Assembly (NCBI GenBank): GCA_030631725.1
Contig: DAOVKO010000141.1
Location: 1-5,701, forward strand
Length of the DNA: 5,701 nt
Direction of reading: 5' to 3'
Origin: Actinomycetes bacterium
Lineage (GTDB): Bacteria; Planctomycetota; Phycisphaerae; JAACET01
The first letter of the stretch is position 1. The number at the start of each line of letters is the position of its first letter. The notes under the pieces were generated by a model. The model did not search any database. It saw only the letters and a list, made by a program, of their open reading frames with translations, and was not told the DNA's origin. The position numbers and the translations under genes are program-made. Shown one piece after another: positions 1-5,701 of the stretch.

Positions 1-2
1 AG

Positions 3-686
3 ATTTTCCGTTGGATCGAAAAATCCCAACGGGCCCTGGACGCCCAGGACGCCGGCTTTTTTGCCGAGCGGCTGCCCGCCAACCAGCTCTGGAGGATTTA
101 CCCGGAGTTCAAACACAGTTGCCTGTTCTTCGATATCGAAACGACCGGCCTGGGTTCAGGCGGCGATTATGTTACCACCATCGCCACCTTTGACGGACAC
201 GAAGTGCGCACCTTCGTTCACGATCAAAACCTCGAAGATTTCCCCGACTATATCGGCTCTTTTGCCCTGATCGTCAGTTACAACGGCAAATGTTTCGACC
301 TGCCCTTTCTGCGGCGCGAGTTCGCCGGGCTTCACCCCCCAGCCGCTCACATTGATTTGCGATACGTTCTGGCCCGGCTGGGCTACCGTGGCAGGCTCAA
401 GGCCTGCGAACAGGCCCTGGGTCTGGCCCGCCCGGCCGAGCTCCAGGGCGTCGATGGCTTCCTGGCCGTGCTGCTCTGGCACGAACATCTGCGGGCAACT
501 CCCCGTGCACTTGGGAGCCTCTTGTGTTACAATGTCCACGATGCGGTCAATCTGCGCTGGCTCCTGCAGCGGGCCTACAACTTGGCGGTTGCCCAGTTGC
601 CCATCGAGGTTGAGCTCTTGGAGCTCGAACCGGCCCCGGCCGTCGGCTTCAAGGCCGACGCCAAGCTGATTAGATCGCTGATCTAA
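3..686 (+). CDS. YprB-type RNase H-fold 3'-5' exonuclease, 5'-partial
   Basis: This is a predicted cytoplasmic metal-dependent nuclease of the RNase_H_2/YprB group, related to the exonuclease domain of family B DNA polymerases. The reading frame is open to the left edge (227 residues visible), so the true start lies outside the window. Numbering from the first whole codon, Exo I is FFDIETTGLG with D44 and E46. Exo II is SYNGKCFDLPFL with D99. HIDLRY follows, and Exo III is YNVHD with D180. Tyr four residues before D180 makes it DEDDy rather than DEDDh. The preceding LPANQLWRIYPEF and the middle LGYRGRLKACEQALG also match what I remember of this family. The C-terminus looks complete, ending in a short acidic tail and TAA. 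The family's cellular substrate is not well established, so I assign no gene symbol. An internal GTG at 204 lies after Exo I and cannot be the real start. Confidence 0.88.
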   Translation: MFRWIEKSQRALDAQDAGFFAERLPANQLWRIYPEFKHSCLFFDIETTGLGSGGDYVTTIATFDGHEVRTFVHDQNLEDFPDYIGSFALIVSYNGKCFDLPFLRREFAGLHPPAAHIDLRYVLARLGYRGRLKACEQALGLARPAELQGVDGFLAVLLWHEHLRATPRALGSLLCYNVHDAVNLRWLLQRAYNLAVAQLPIEVELLELEPAPAVGFKADAKLIRSLI

Positions 687-706
687 ACCACAATTCAATC
701 ACCGGC

Positions 707-714
707 GAAGAAGG
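707..714 (+). promoter_or_regulatory. Ribosome binding site of the NCS2 permease
   Basis: GAAGAAGG ends five bases before ATG 720. It supports that ATG and the short N-terminus of the permease. It lies in the 33-base gap after the exonuclease stop. That gap has no room for a separate promoter with leader or for a purine riboswitch, so read-through from the upstream gene is likely. Confidence 0.6.
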
Positions 715-719
715 CCAAC

Positions 720-2090
720 ATGCTTAGAATCGAAAAGTTTTTTCGCCTGCGGGAGAACCACACCACCTTTCGGCGCGAGCTGCTCGGCGGGCTGACCACC
801 TTTATGACCATGGCCTACATCGTGATCGTCAACCCGGCCATCCTCAGCAACAGCAACGGCGCCGGGATGGATTTTTCTGCGGTCATGGGGGCCACCTGCC
901 TGGCCTCGGCCTTTGCCACTTTGGTGATGGCCTTCGCCGCCCGCTACCCGATAGCCCTGGCCCCAGGAATGGGCCTGAATGCTTTTTTTAGCTTCGAGAT
1001 CTGCGCCGCCATGGGCGTGCCCTGGCAAGTTGCCCTGGGCATGGTCTTCATATCGGGTCTGGTCTTTACCATTCTTACGCTCGTGCGGGTGCGGGAGATG
1101 ATCCTCGAAGCCATCCCTGAATCGCTCAAGCTGGCCACCGCCGCCGGCATTGGCCTGTTCATCGCCTTTATCGGCCTGGAGCACGCCGGCGTGGTCGATA
1201 TCCAACACGAGACGCTGGTGAAAATCGGCGACCTGCACCGACCGGCCACGCTCTTGGCCCTGGGCGGATTGGCCTTGACTTGCGTGCTCTTGGCCCGCAA
1301 GGTCCGCGGGGCCATCATTATCGGCATATTAGCCAGCGGGGCTGTGGCCCTGGCCACGGGGATGATTCACTTTGGCGGGGTTACCGGTATCCCCCACGTT
1401 GGCAAGATATTCGCTAAGCTCGACATCCGTGGCGCCCTTCACCTGGAGTTTATCGCTCCGATGGTGGTGCTGTTGTTTTTTGACATGTTCGACACCATCG
1501 GCACGCTGATCGGCGTATCCAGCCAGGCCGGTTTCCTGCGCCAGGGTAAATTGCCCCGTGCCACCCGGGCCCTGCTCAGCGATTCGGTGGGCACCATGAG
1601 CGGGGCCGTCCTGGGCACCAGCACGGTTACCAGCTACATCGAGTCGGCTGCCGGCGTGGCCGAGGGCGCCCGCACGGGCCTGGCCAACATCGTTACCGCC
1701 TTGTTATTCGTAGCGGCCTTTTTCTTCGCTCCGGTAGCGGCCATGTTCGGCTCCGGGGTCGAGGTCTCCCGAACCATCGAGGTAGCCGGGCAGCTCGAGC
1801 AATACACCACTTCTCTCTATCCGGTAACGGCCTCGGCTCTAATCGTGGTGGGCTTTTTGATGATGGCCAACGTGGGCAAGATCAAATGGCGGGATATGAC
1901 CGAGGGCATCCCCGCTTTTTTGACCATTATCCTGATGCCCTTGACTTTCAGCATCTCGCACGGCCTGGCCATTGGCTTTATCAGCTACCCGTTGCTAAAA
2001 GCCTTCTCCGGCCAAGCCCGCAAAGTTCACTGGCTCGTCTATGTCCTGGCTGGACTGTTCGTCCTGCGATATATATTCTTAGCTGTTTAG
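720..2090 (+). CDS. NCS2-family purine permease (AzgA/AdeP/PbuG type)
   Basis: This is an inner-membrane nucleobase transporter, expected to import adenine, guanine or hypoxanthine with protons for purine salvage. The 456-residue length is normal. Family blocks appear in order: FRRELLGGLTTFMTMAYI followed by VNPAIL (about 17-42), APGMGLNAFF (81-90), IPESLKLATAAGIGLFIAFIG (132-152), FFDMFDTIGTLIGVSSQAG (253-271) and GTSTVTSYIESAAGVAEGARTGL (299-321). LYPVTASALIVVGF comes at about 366-379. N87, the aspartates of FFDMFD (255 and 258) and E308 fall in the blocks where AzgA has its essential Asn, Asp and Glu. Long hydrophobic stretches throughout fit the usual 12-14 membrane segments. The loop near 341-363 (GSGVEVSRTIEVAGQLEQY) is polar. 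Which purine is carried cannot be told from sequence. The gene follows the exonuclease by 33 bases and could share its transcript. No riboswitch or purine operator is visible in that gap. Confidence 0.95.
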   Translation: MLRIEKFFRLRENHTTFRRELLGGLTTFMTMAYIVIVNPAILSNSNGAGMDFSAVMGATCLASAFATLVMAFAARYPIALAPGMGLNAFFSFEICAAMGVPWQVALGMVFISGLVFTILTLVRVREMILEAIPESLKLATAAGIGLFIAFIGLEHAGVVDIQHETLVKIGDLHRPATLLALGGLALTCVLLARKVRGAIIIGILASGAVALATGMIHFGGVTGIPHVGKIFAKLDIRGALHLEFIAPMVVLLFFDMFDTIGTLIGVSSQAGFLRQGKLPRATRALLSDSVGTMSGAVLGTSTVTSYIESAAGVAEGARTGLANIVTALLFVAAFFFAPVAAMFGSGVEVSRTIEVAGQLEQYTTSLYPVTASALIVVGFLMMANVGKIKWRDMTEGIPAFLTIILMPLTFSISHGLAIGFISYPLLKAFSGQARKVHWLVYVLAGLFVLRYIFLAV

Positions 2091-2216
2091 GAAGCTACTT
2101 CACGAATCACCGTCAATAATTGCGATCAACTGTTTTCTTGAAGCCCTTTCGTAATTCCGTTAGAAACTTCCTTGCCGATATCGAACAAACCGAGGCTACT
2201 TGAAACAGGGGATGAT
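2091..2216 (+). other. AT-richer spacer between permease and phosphodiesterase
   Basis: This 126-base gap has no convincing gene and no hairpin with a T-run, so termination of the permease transcript is not evident. A weak sigma70-like pair, TTGAAG (2138-2143) and TAGAAA (2161-2166) with a 17-base spacer, matches only four of six consensus bases in each box. It could start transcription of the phosphodiesterase-decarboxylase pair, but it is not strong evidence. The stretch 2172-2216 is open in the downstream gene's frame but reads as leader, not signal peptide. Confidence 0.35.
2207..2211 (+). promoter_or_regulatory. Ribosome binding site that decides the GTG 2217 start
   Basis: AGGGG stands five bases before GTG 2217. 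The alternative TTG at 2172 has no purine-rich site at suitable distance: the bases before it read GAAACTTCC. The downstream in-frame ATG at 2256 would lose the positively charged n-region of the signal peptide. The site therefore favours GTG 2217. Confidence 0.65.
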
Positions 2217-3905
2217 GTGCAGTCAAGGATAACTGCGGCGAGGGCCGCTCGGCAGATGCTTGTTCTGTTCCTGGTGGGGAGCTTGGCAGGCTGCGCGGCT
2301 ATACCCGACGAGCGGGTTAGACCGTTCGGGTTTGAGTATGTCGAGGCGGCCAAGGTAGATGAGCCCTGCGCGGTGCTCTTTTTTGTGGACGGGGTCAATA
2401 GCGAAATCTTCAACGAAATGCTCGCCGCTGGAGAGTTGCCGAACATAGACAAATATTTTGTTTCCCGCGGACTGTACCTCCGCAGATGTATGGCAAACAT
2501 TCCGTCGGTGACTATGGTCAACGAGACGTCGCTGGTTACTGGTCTGTTTGCCGGCCGGCATGGGGTTACAGGGATCAACTGGTTCGATCGCAATAAGTGC
2601 ATCTGGCGAGACTACGAAACCATAGCCCAGAAAAACACCCTGGATGGTGACTACCGGGCGGCAACAGTCTTCGAAAGGCTCAAGGAGAATACCAGCTTGT
2701 CGATATTCTTCCAGGCCCATCGGGGGGCTACGAAGTTTGTGGAGAACTGGACCTCGGCTGGGCCGCCGTTTTTCTTCGGCTGGTATCAATTCGTGGACCG
2801 GATCACGCTTTGCCGATTCGAAATCGTCGCCCAGTTGGCCAGGCAGCGAGGGGAGTTTCCGCGTTTGGTTATCGCTTATCTGCTGGCGGCGGATATGCAG
2901 GCCTACCATCAGGGATTGGAAAGTTTGGCCTATCGGCGAGCCCTGATCCATGCGGACGCCCAGATCGGCAGGGTGATAAAAGACTTCGAGAACCAGGGTC
3001 TGCTGGAAAAACTGGTGCTGGTGTTTATGTCCGACCACGGGATGATGCCGGTAGAAAAGCATCTGTGGATGGAAAAATTCCTGTCGAAAGAACTGGGTCT
3101 GAAGCTCTCGAACAAAAGGCTCTGGGAAGATACCGAGCTGCGGGAGCGCATAAAATACTATCGAAAATTCCCGGCAGTGCTAACCTACTCAGGCGATCGT
3201 TATGTGGGGCTTTATCTCCGCAAACCCACCGGCGTCAAAGGACCGATGCCTTATGAGAATTGGCTAAGCAAACCCACCATGTACGACCTGCACAACTATC
3301 CGACCAGTCGGGGTAAGGTAGATCTGATTTCTTGCCTGGTGCAGCACGAGGCCATCGATGCGCTGGCTTTTTCGGTTGGACCTGACAGGGTACGGGTTGT
3401 GCGCAAGGATGGTGAGGTCGAGATTTGCCGGGGCAAAAGCGACCGGCGGGCGTGCTCTTATCATCTGATAGCCGGAGAGAATCCTTTGGGGTATGCAGGC
3501 AAGGTGCCGGCGGAAATGCTCGGCGGGGCTGATTATTCGAGCCGAGCTTGGCTGGAGGCGACTGCGGGGACGGAATTTCCAGATCTTCTGCCGCAGATAT
3601 TGGCTTACTTCGAGGCCCCGCGTGCGGCGGACCTAGTGGTTTTTGCTGCTCCCGGCTGGGACCTGGGGCATCAGTGGAAGGCAGGGCATGGGGGGATTCG
3701 TCCGGGAGAGATGGCTTTTCCGCTGATTATGGCTGGTCCGGGCATCCCGCACGGCGAGCTATCGACGGGGCGTGCGGTGGATGTTCTGCCGACCATTCTG
3801 GAATTGCTGGGCCAAGAAGCCGATAAGAACCTTGACGGGGAAAGCCTGATAAAGAAAGGCACAAAGGGGCAAAGGCACAGAGGCACAGAGGCACAAAGCA
3901 GATGA
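2217..3905 (+). CDS. Lipoprotein phosphodiesterase, alkaline phosphatase superfamily (NPP type)
   Basis: This is a predicted exported, lipid-anchored phosphodiesterase/nucleotide pyrophosphatase (Phosphodiest family), 562 residues from GTG 2217. Residues 1-26 are a lipoprotein signal: Arg at 4, 9 and 12, hydrophobic 14-20, lipobox LAGC with C26. Ala follows the Cys, so there is no Asp+2 inner-membrane retention signal. Predicted two-zinc active-site residues are D58 (FFVDG), nucleophile T99 and N102 (PSVTMVN), D226 with H231 (DMQAYHQG), D273 and H274 (MSDHGM), and H491 (AGHGG). A cap-like insertion of roughly 200 residues lies between the last two motifs. RAVDVLPTILELLG and LDGESLI near the C-terminus are typical of the superfamily. 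The natural substrate is unknown; phosphodiesters, pyrophosphates or phosphonates are all possible. Oddities are the D-x4-H spacing at D226/H231, where the family usually has D-x3-H, and a last 15 residues (548-562) encoded entirely by an 8-bp tandem repeat. The stop overlaps the next start by ATGA. Confidence 0.88.
   Translation: MQSRITAARAARQMLVLFLVGSLAGCAAIPDERVRPFGFEYVEAAKVDEPCAVLFFVDGVNSEIFNEMLAAGELPNIDKYFVSRGLYLRRCMANIPSVTMVNETSLVTGLFAGRHGVTGINWFDRNKCIWRDYETIAQKNTLDGDYRAATVFERLKENTSLSIFFQAHRGATKFVENWTSAGPPFFFGWYQFVDRITLCRFEIVAQLARQRGEFPRLVIAYLLAADMQAYHQGLESLAYRRALIHADAQIGRVIKDFENQGLLEKLVLVFMSDHGMMPVEKHLWMEKFLSKELGLKLSNKRLWEDTELRERIKYYRKFPAVLTYSGDRYVGLYLRKPTGVKGPMPYENWLSKPTMYDLHNYPTSRGKVDLISCLVQHEAIDALAFSVGPDRVRVVRKDGEVEICRGKSDRRACSYHLIAGENPLGYAGKVPAEMLGGADYSSRAWLEATAGTEFPDLLPQILAYFEAPRAADLVVFAAPGWDLGHQWKAGHGGIRPGEMAFPLIMAGPGIPHGELSTGRAVDVLPTILELLGQEADKNLDGESLIKKGTKGQRHRGTEAQSR
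3858..3897 (+). repeat. Five-unit 8-bp tandem repeat, consensus GGCACARA
   Basis: The units are GGCACAAA (3858), GGGGCAAA (3866), GGCACAGA (3874), GGCACAGA (3882) and GGCACAAA (3890), without gaps. Units 1 and 5 are identical, as are 3 and 4. The array starts exactly on a codon boundary of the phosphodiesterase and encodes its final residues, GTKGQRHR followed by GTEAQSR, an eight-residue protein period because three 8-bp units make eight codons. It ends four bases before the ATG of the decarboxylase. The translated tail is basic and has no family similarity I can recognise, so it looks like a DNA repeat read as protein. Confidence 0.9.
3887..3891 (+). promoter_or_regulatory. Likely ribosome binding site of the decarboxylase, inside the repeat
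   Basis: AGAGG at the junction of repeat units 4 and 5 lies ten bases before ATG 3902. It is the best Shine-Dalgarno-like match in the region, though the spacing is slightly long. Ribosomes finishing the upstream gene at 3905 could also restart directly at the ATGA overlap, so dependence on this site is uncertain. Confidence 0.4.
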
Positions 3906-5578
3906 AGAATAAAAAGTCAAAACGGCCGTTGACCGTGGGGGATTATCTCATCGGGCGGCTGAAGAAGTTGGGGATCAAGCACATCTTCGGCGTGCCCGGC
4001 GATTACGTGCTGCGTTTCTACGATATGCTCACCCGCAGTGATATCGAGGTCGTGGGGACGACGCGCGAGGACTGCGCAGGCTTTGCGGCGGACGCCTACG
4101 CCCGGATGAAGGGCCTGGGGGCGGTGTGTGTTACATATTGCGTGGGGGGATTGAGCACGACCAATGCGATTGCCGGGGCCTACGCCGAAAAATCCCCGGT
4201 AGTGGTCATCTCCGGGGCGCCGGGGATGGCTCAGCGCCAGCTCAATCCGCTGCTGCACCATAGGGTGAGGGATTTTTCGACCCAGCGGGAGGTTTTCGAG
4301 CGGATTACGGTGGCCAGCACGGCCTTGGAAGATCCCAGCCGAGCCTTTGAGGATATTGACCGGGTTCTGAATGCGGCCATGCGCTACAAGCGGCCGGTGT
4401 ACATAGAGCTGCCGCAAGATAGGGTGCTGAGTGTTCCACAGCAGCGGGCGGTGCGCAAGCCCGAGGCCGGGGCCGGCGATGCCGATGTGCTCGCAGAAGC
4501 CCTGGACGAAGCAGGGCAGATGCTCCGTTCGGCTAAAAGGCCGGTTATCCTGGCCGGAGTAGAGATGCACCGCTTCGGACTGCAAGACGAGCTGGTCAAG
4601 CTCAGCGAGCAGAGCGGCATTGCGGTGGCAGCTACCCTGTTGGGTAAATCAGTTATCAGCGAGTCGCATCGCATGTACGTGGGCGTCTACGAAGGGGCGA
4701 TGGGACGCGAAAGCGTGCGGCGCTTCGTGGAGAGCTCGGATTGCGTGCTGATGCTGGGGGCGTTTATGACCGACATCAACCTGGGGATTAATACGGCCAA
4801 TCTGCATACCGGCCAGTGCATCTCGGCTTCGAGCGAACAGGTGCGGATCCGCCATCACGTCTATCAGGACGTGAGCCTGGGGGACTTTGTGGAGGGTCTG
4901 ATATCAGCCAAGATTCGCGGGGCCAGGCGAAAACATCCCACCGCCGCCTGGGCCAAGCTGCGTAAATATAGTGTTCGGCCGAGAGCCCGCATCACCACGG
5001 ACCGGATGTACCAGCGGCTCAATCACCTGCTGACCAAGGATACGGTGATTATCGCGGACATCGGCGATGCGTTGTTCGGGGCGGTCGATCTGGTGGTGCG
5101 GGAGCGGACGGAGTTTATCAGTCCAGCTTACTATACCTCGATGGGCTTTGCGGTGCCGGCGGCGCTGGGAGCCCAGTTGGCCAGGCCGGACCTGAGGCCC
5201 GTGGTCATTGTCGGAGACGGGGCCTTTCAGATGACGGGGATGGAACTATCCACAATAGCAGCCCGCAAGCTCAATCCGATTATCATCGTCCTGAACAACG
5301 TCGGCTACGGCACCGAACGGGTGATCTGGGACGGGCCTTTCAATGATATCTATGATTGGCAGTACCATCGCATAGCCGACGTGCTCGGCGCCGGCCTGGG
5401 ATTTGAGGTGAACACTGAGGGTGAGTTGGAGCAGGCCTTGAATGCGGCTTTGGAGAATACCGAGCAGTTCAGCCTGCTAAACGTCCACCTCAGCGTCAAC
5501 GACCATTCCCAAGCCCTCAACCGACTATCCAAAAGACTCGCCAGCCAAGTCCGCCCAACCAGCGGCGGCAAAAAATAG
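3902..5578 (+). CDS. ThDP-dependent 2-keto acid decarboxylase (pyruvate/indolepyruvate decarboxylase type)
   Basis: This is a cytoplasmic thiamine-diphosphate enzyme expected to convert a 2-keto acid to an aldehyde plus CO2. The 558-residue length is normal for this family, with three domains: PYR about 10-180, central about 195-340, PP about 365-535. The catalytic set of pyruvate decarboxylase can be placed: D34 in FGVPGDY, cofactor-activating E56, the His pair H119-H120 (LLHH), and E472 (GYGTE). The ThDP/Mg motif begins GDGAFQMTGMEL (438-449) and ends with N465-N466. The WDGPFNDIYDWQY block (476-488) also resembles pyruvate decarboxylases. The His pair argues against acetolactate synthase and phosphonopyruvate decarboxylase. 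Signatures diverge elsewhere: TREDCAGFAADAYAR replaces the usual NELNAGYAADGYAR, and CVGGLST replaces GVGELSA. The substrate is therefore open; pyruvate, indolepyruvate, phenylpyruvate and branched keto acids all remain possible. The start overlaps the upstream stop as ATGA, so translational coupling is likely. Confidence 0.9.
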   Translation: MKNKKSKRPLTVGDYLIGRLKKLGIKHIFGVPGDYVLRFYDMLTRSDIEVVGTTREDCAGFAADAYARMKGLGAVCVTYCVGGLSTTNAIAGAYAEKSPVVVISGAPGMAQRQLNPLLHHRVRDFSTQREVFERITVASTALEDPSRAFEDIDRVLNAAMRYKRPVYIELPQDRVLSVPQQRAVRKPEAGAGDADVLAEALDEAGQMLRSAKRPVILAGVEMHRFGLQDELVKLSEQSGIAVAATLLGKSVISESHRMYVGVYEGAMGRESVRRFVESSDCVLMLGAFMTDINLGINTANLHTGQCISASSEQVRIRHHVYQDVSLGDFVEGLISAKIRGARRKHPTAAWAKLRKYSVRPRARITTDRMYQRLNHLLTKDTVIIADIGDALFGAVDLVVRERTEFISPAYYTSMGFAVPAALGAQLARPDLRPVVIVGDGAFQMTGMELSTIAARKLNPIIIVLNNVGYGTERVIWDGPFNDIYDWQYHRIADVLGAGLGFEVNTEGELEQALNAALENTEQFSLLNVHLSVNDHSQALNRLSKRLASQVRPTSGGKK

Positions 5579-5701
5579 CCATCTCTCAATAATAAACAGC
5601 CACCTGCCTATTCCATAACTAGTTCGTATTACACAATTTACAAACGATAGCTCACTATAGCAACGACAGGCCGCCAAGAGACTCCTCCGAAATCCAAGAA
5701 T
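5579..5701. other. AT-richer 3' tail without a visible gene
   Basis: These 123 bases after the decarboxylase stop are markedly richer in A and T than the gene. I see no hairpin followed by a T-run that would mark an intrinsic terminator, and no forward open frame. The region appears to be an intergenic spacer that continues past the right edge. Confidence 0.5.

Noticed and set aside
156..698. Minus-strand open frame of 180 codons opposite the exonuclease
   Set aside because: It is a mirror of a clearly conserved gene on the + strand. Its translation is low-complexity and resembles no family I recognise.
699..1238. Minus-strand open frame of 179 codons opposite the permease
   Set aside because: It is rich in Gly, His and Gln, as expected from reverse reading of GC-biased membrane-protein codons, and lies wholly under conserved NCS2 blocks.
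2091..2101. GAAG-CTA-CTTC hairpin just after the permease stop as a terminator
   Set aside because: The stem is four pairs with a three-base loop and no T-run follows, which is too weak for an intrinsic terminator.
2091..2203. Near-direct repeat GAAGCTACTTCA (2091-2102) and GAGGCTACTTGA (2192-2203) flanking the spacer
   Set aside because: Ten of twelve bases match, but the pair flanks no mobile-element gene or inverted repeats, and chance is a sufficient explanation.
2223..3062. Long minus-strand open frame (279 codons) opposite the phosphodiesterase
   Set aside because: It overlaps conserved active-site motifs on the + strand and shows no domain pattern. Codon bias alone explains the lack of stops.
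3917..4585. Minus-strand open frame of 222 codons opposite the decarboxylase
   Set aside because: It is a shadow of the conserved PYR domain, without recognisable motifs or a supporting ribosome binding site.
3902..5578. Identity as acetolactate synthase or phosphonopyruvate decarboxylase
   Set aside because: The adjacent His pair at 119-120 and the GYGTE plus DGPFNDI blocks fit pyruvate/indolepyruvate decarboxylases. The full three-domain length also disfavours the shorter phosphonopyruvate enzyme.
5540..5677. Possible small minus-strand gene starting at TTG 5677-5675, preceded on that strand by GGAGGAG
   Set aside because: The Shine-Dalgarno-like site is good, but the frame gives only about 45 residues, overlaps the decarboxylase 3' end and has no recognisable content.

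Overview
The window holds four genes, all on the + strand. It has one gene cut by the left edge, two short spacers and a non-coding tail of about 120 bases. No RNA gene, CRISPR array, transposase or prophage gene is visible. The sequence is moderately GC-rich in the genes and clearly AT-richer in the gap near 2091-2216 and the tail after 5578. The gene types and the short-period GGCACARA repeat suggest an environmental bacterium. A planctomycete (Phycisphaerae-like) or deltaproteobacterial-type genome is my best guess, but it rests on remembered protein style and not on a marker gene. A lipoprotein signal and Shine-Dalgarno-like sites support a bacterium.

Layout. Positions 3-686 encode the C-terminal 227 residues of a YprB-type RNase H-fold 3'-5' exonuclease (DEDDy type) with all four catalytic acids present. 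After a 33-base gap with a good ribosome binding site comes a complete NCS2-family purine permease (720-2090) of the AzgA/AdeP/PbuG type. A 126-base spacer follows, with no clear terminator and at best a weak promoter. Then comes a lipoprotein of the nucleotide pyrophosphatase/phosphodiesterase branch of the alkaline phosphatase superfamily. Its start is best placed at GTG 2217, not at the TTG at 2172. Its stop overlaps the start of the last gene by ATGA (3902-3905). That gene (3902-5578) is a full-length thiamine-diphosphate-dependent 2-keto acid decarboxylase of the pyruvate/indolepyruvate decarboxylase type.

How the genes fit together. The first two genes could be co-transcribed, but they have no obvious shared pathway. 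The last two are almost certainly translationally coupled. Pairing an exported phosphodiesterase with a cytoplasmic keto acid decarboxylase is not a combination I recognise, and no joint pathway can be read from the sequence. The most unusual structure is a five-unit, 8-bp tandem repeat (3858-3897) at their junction. It encodes the last 15 residues of the lipoprotein and also seems to supply the ribosome binding site of the decarboxylase.

I found no clearly new multi-gene system. The junction repeat, the unexplained gene pair, the divergent decarboxylase and an atypical metal-ligand spacing in the phosphodiesterase are the points worth checking.
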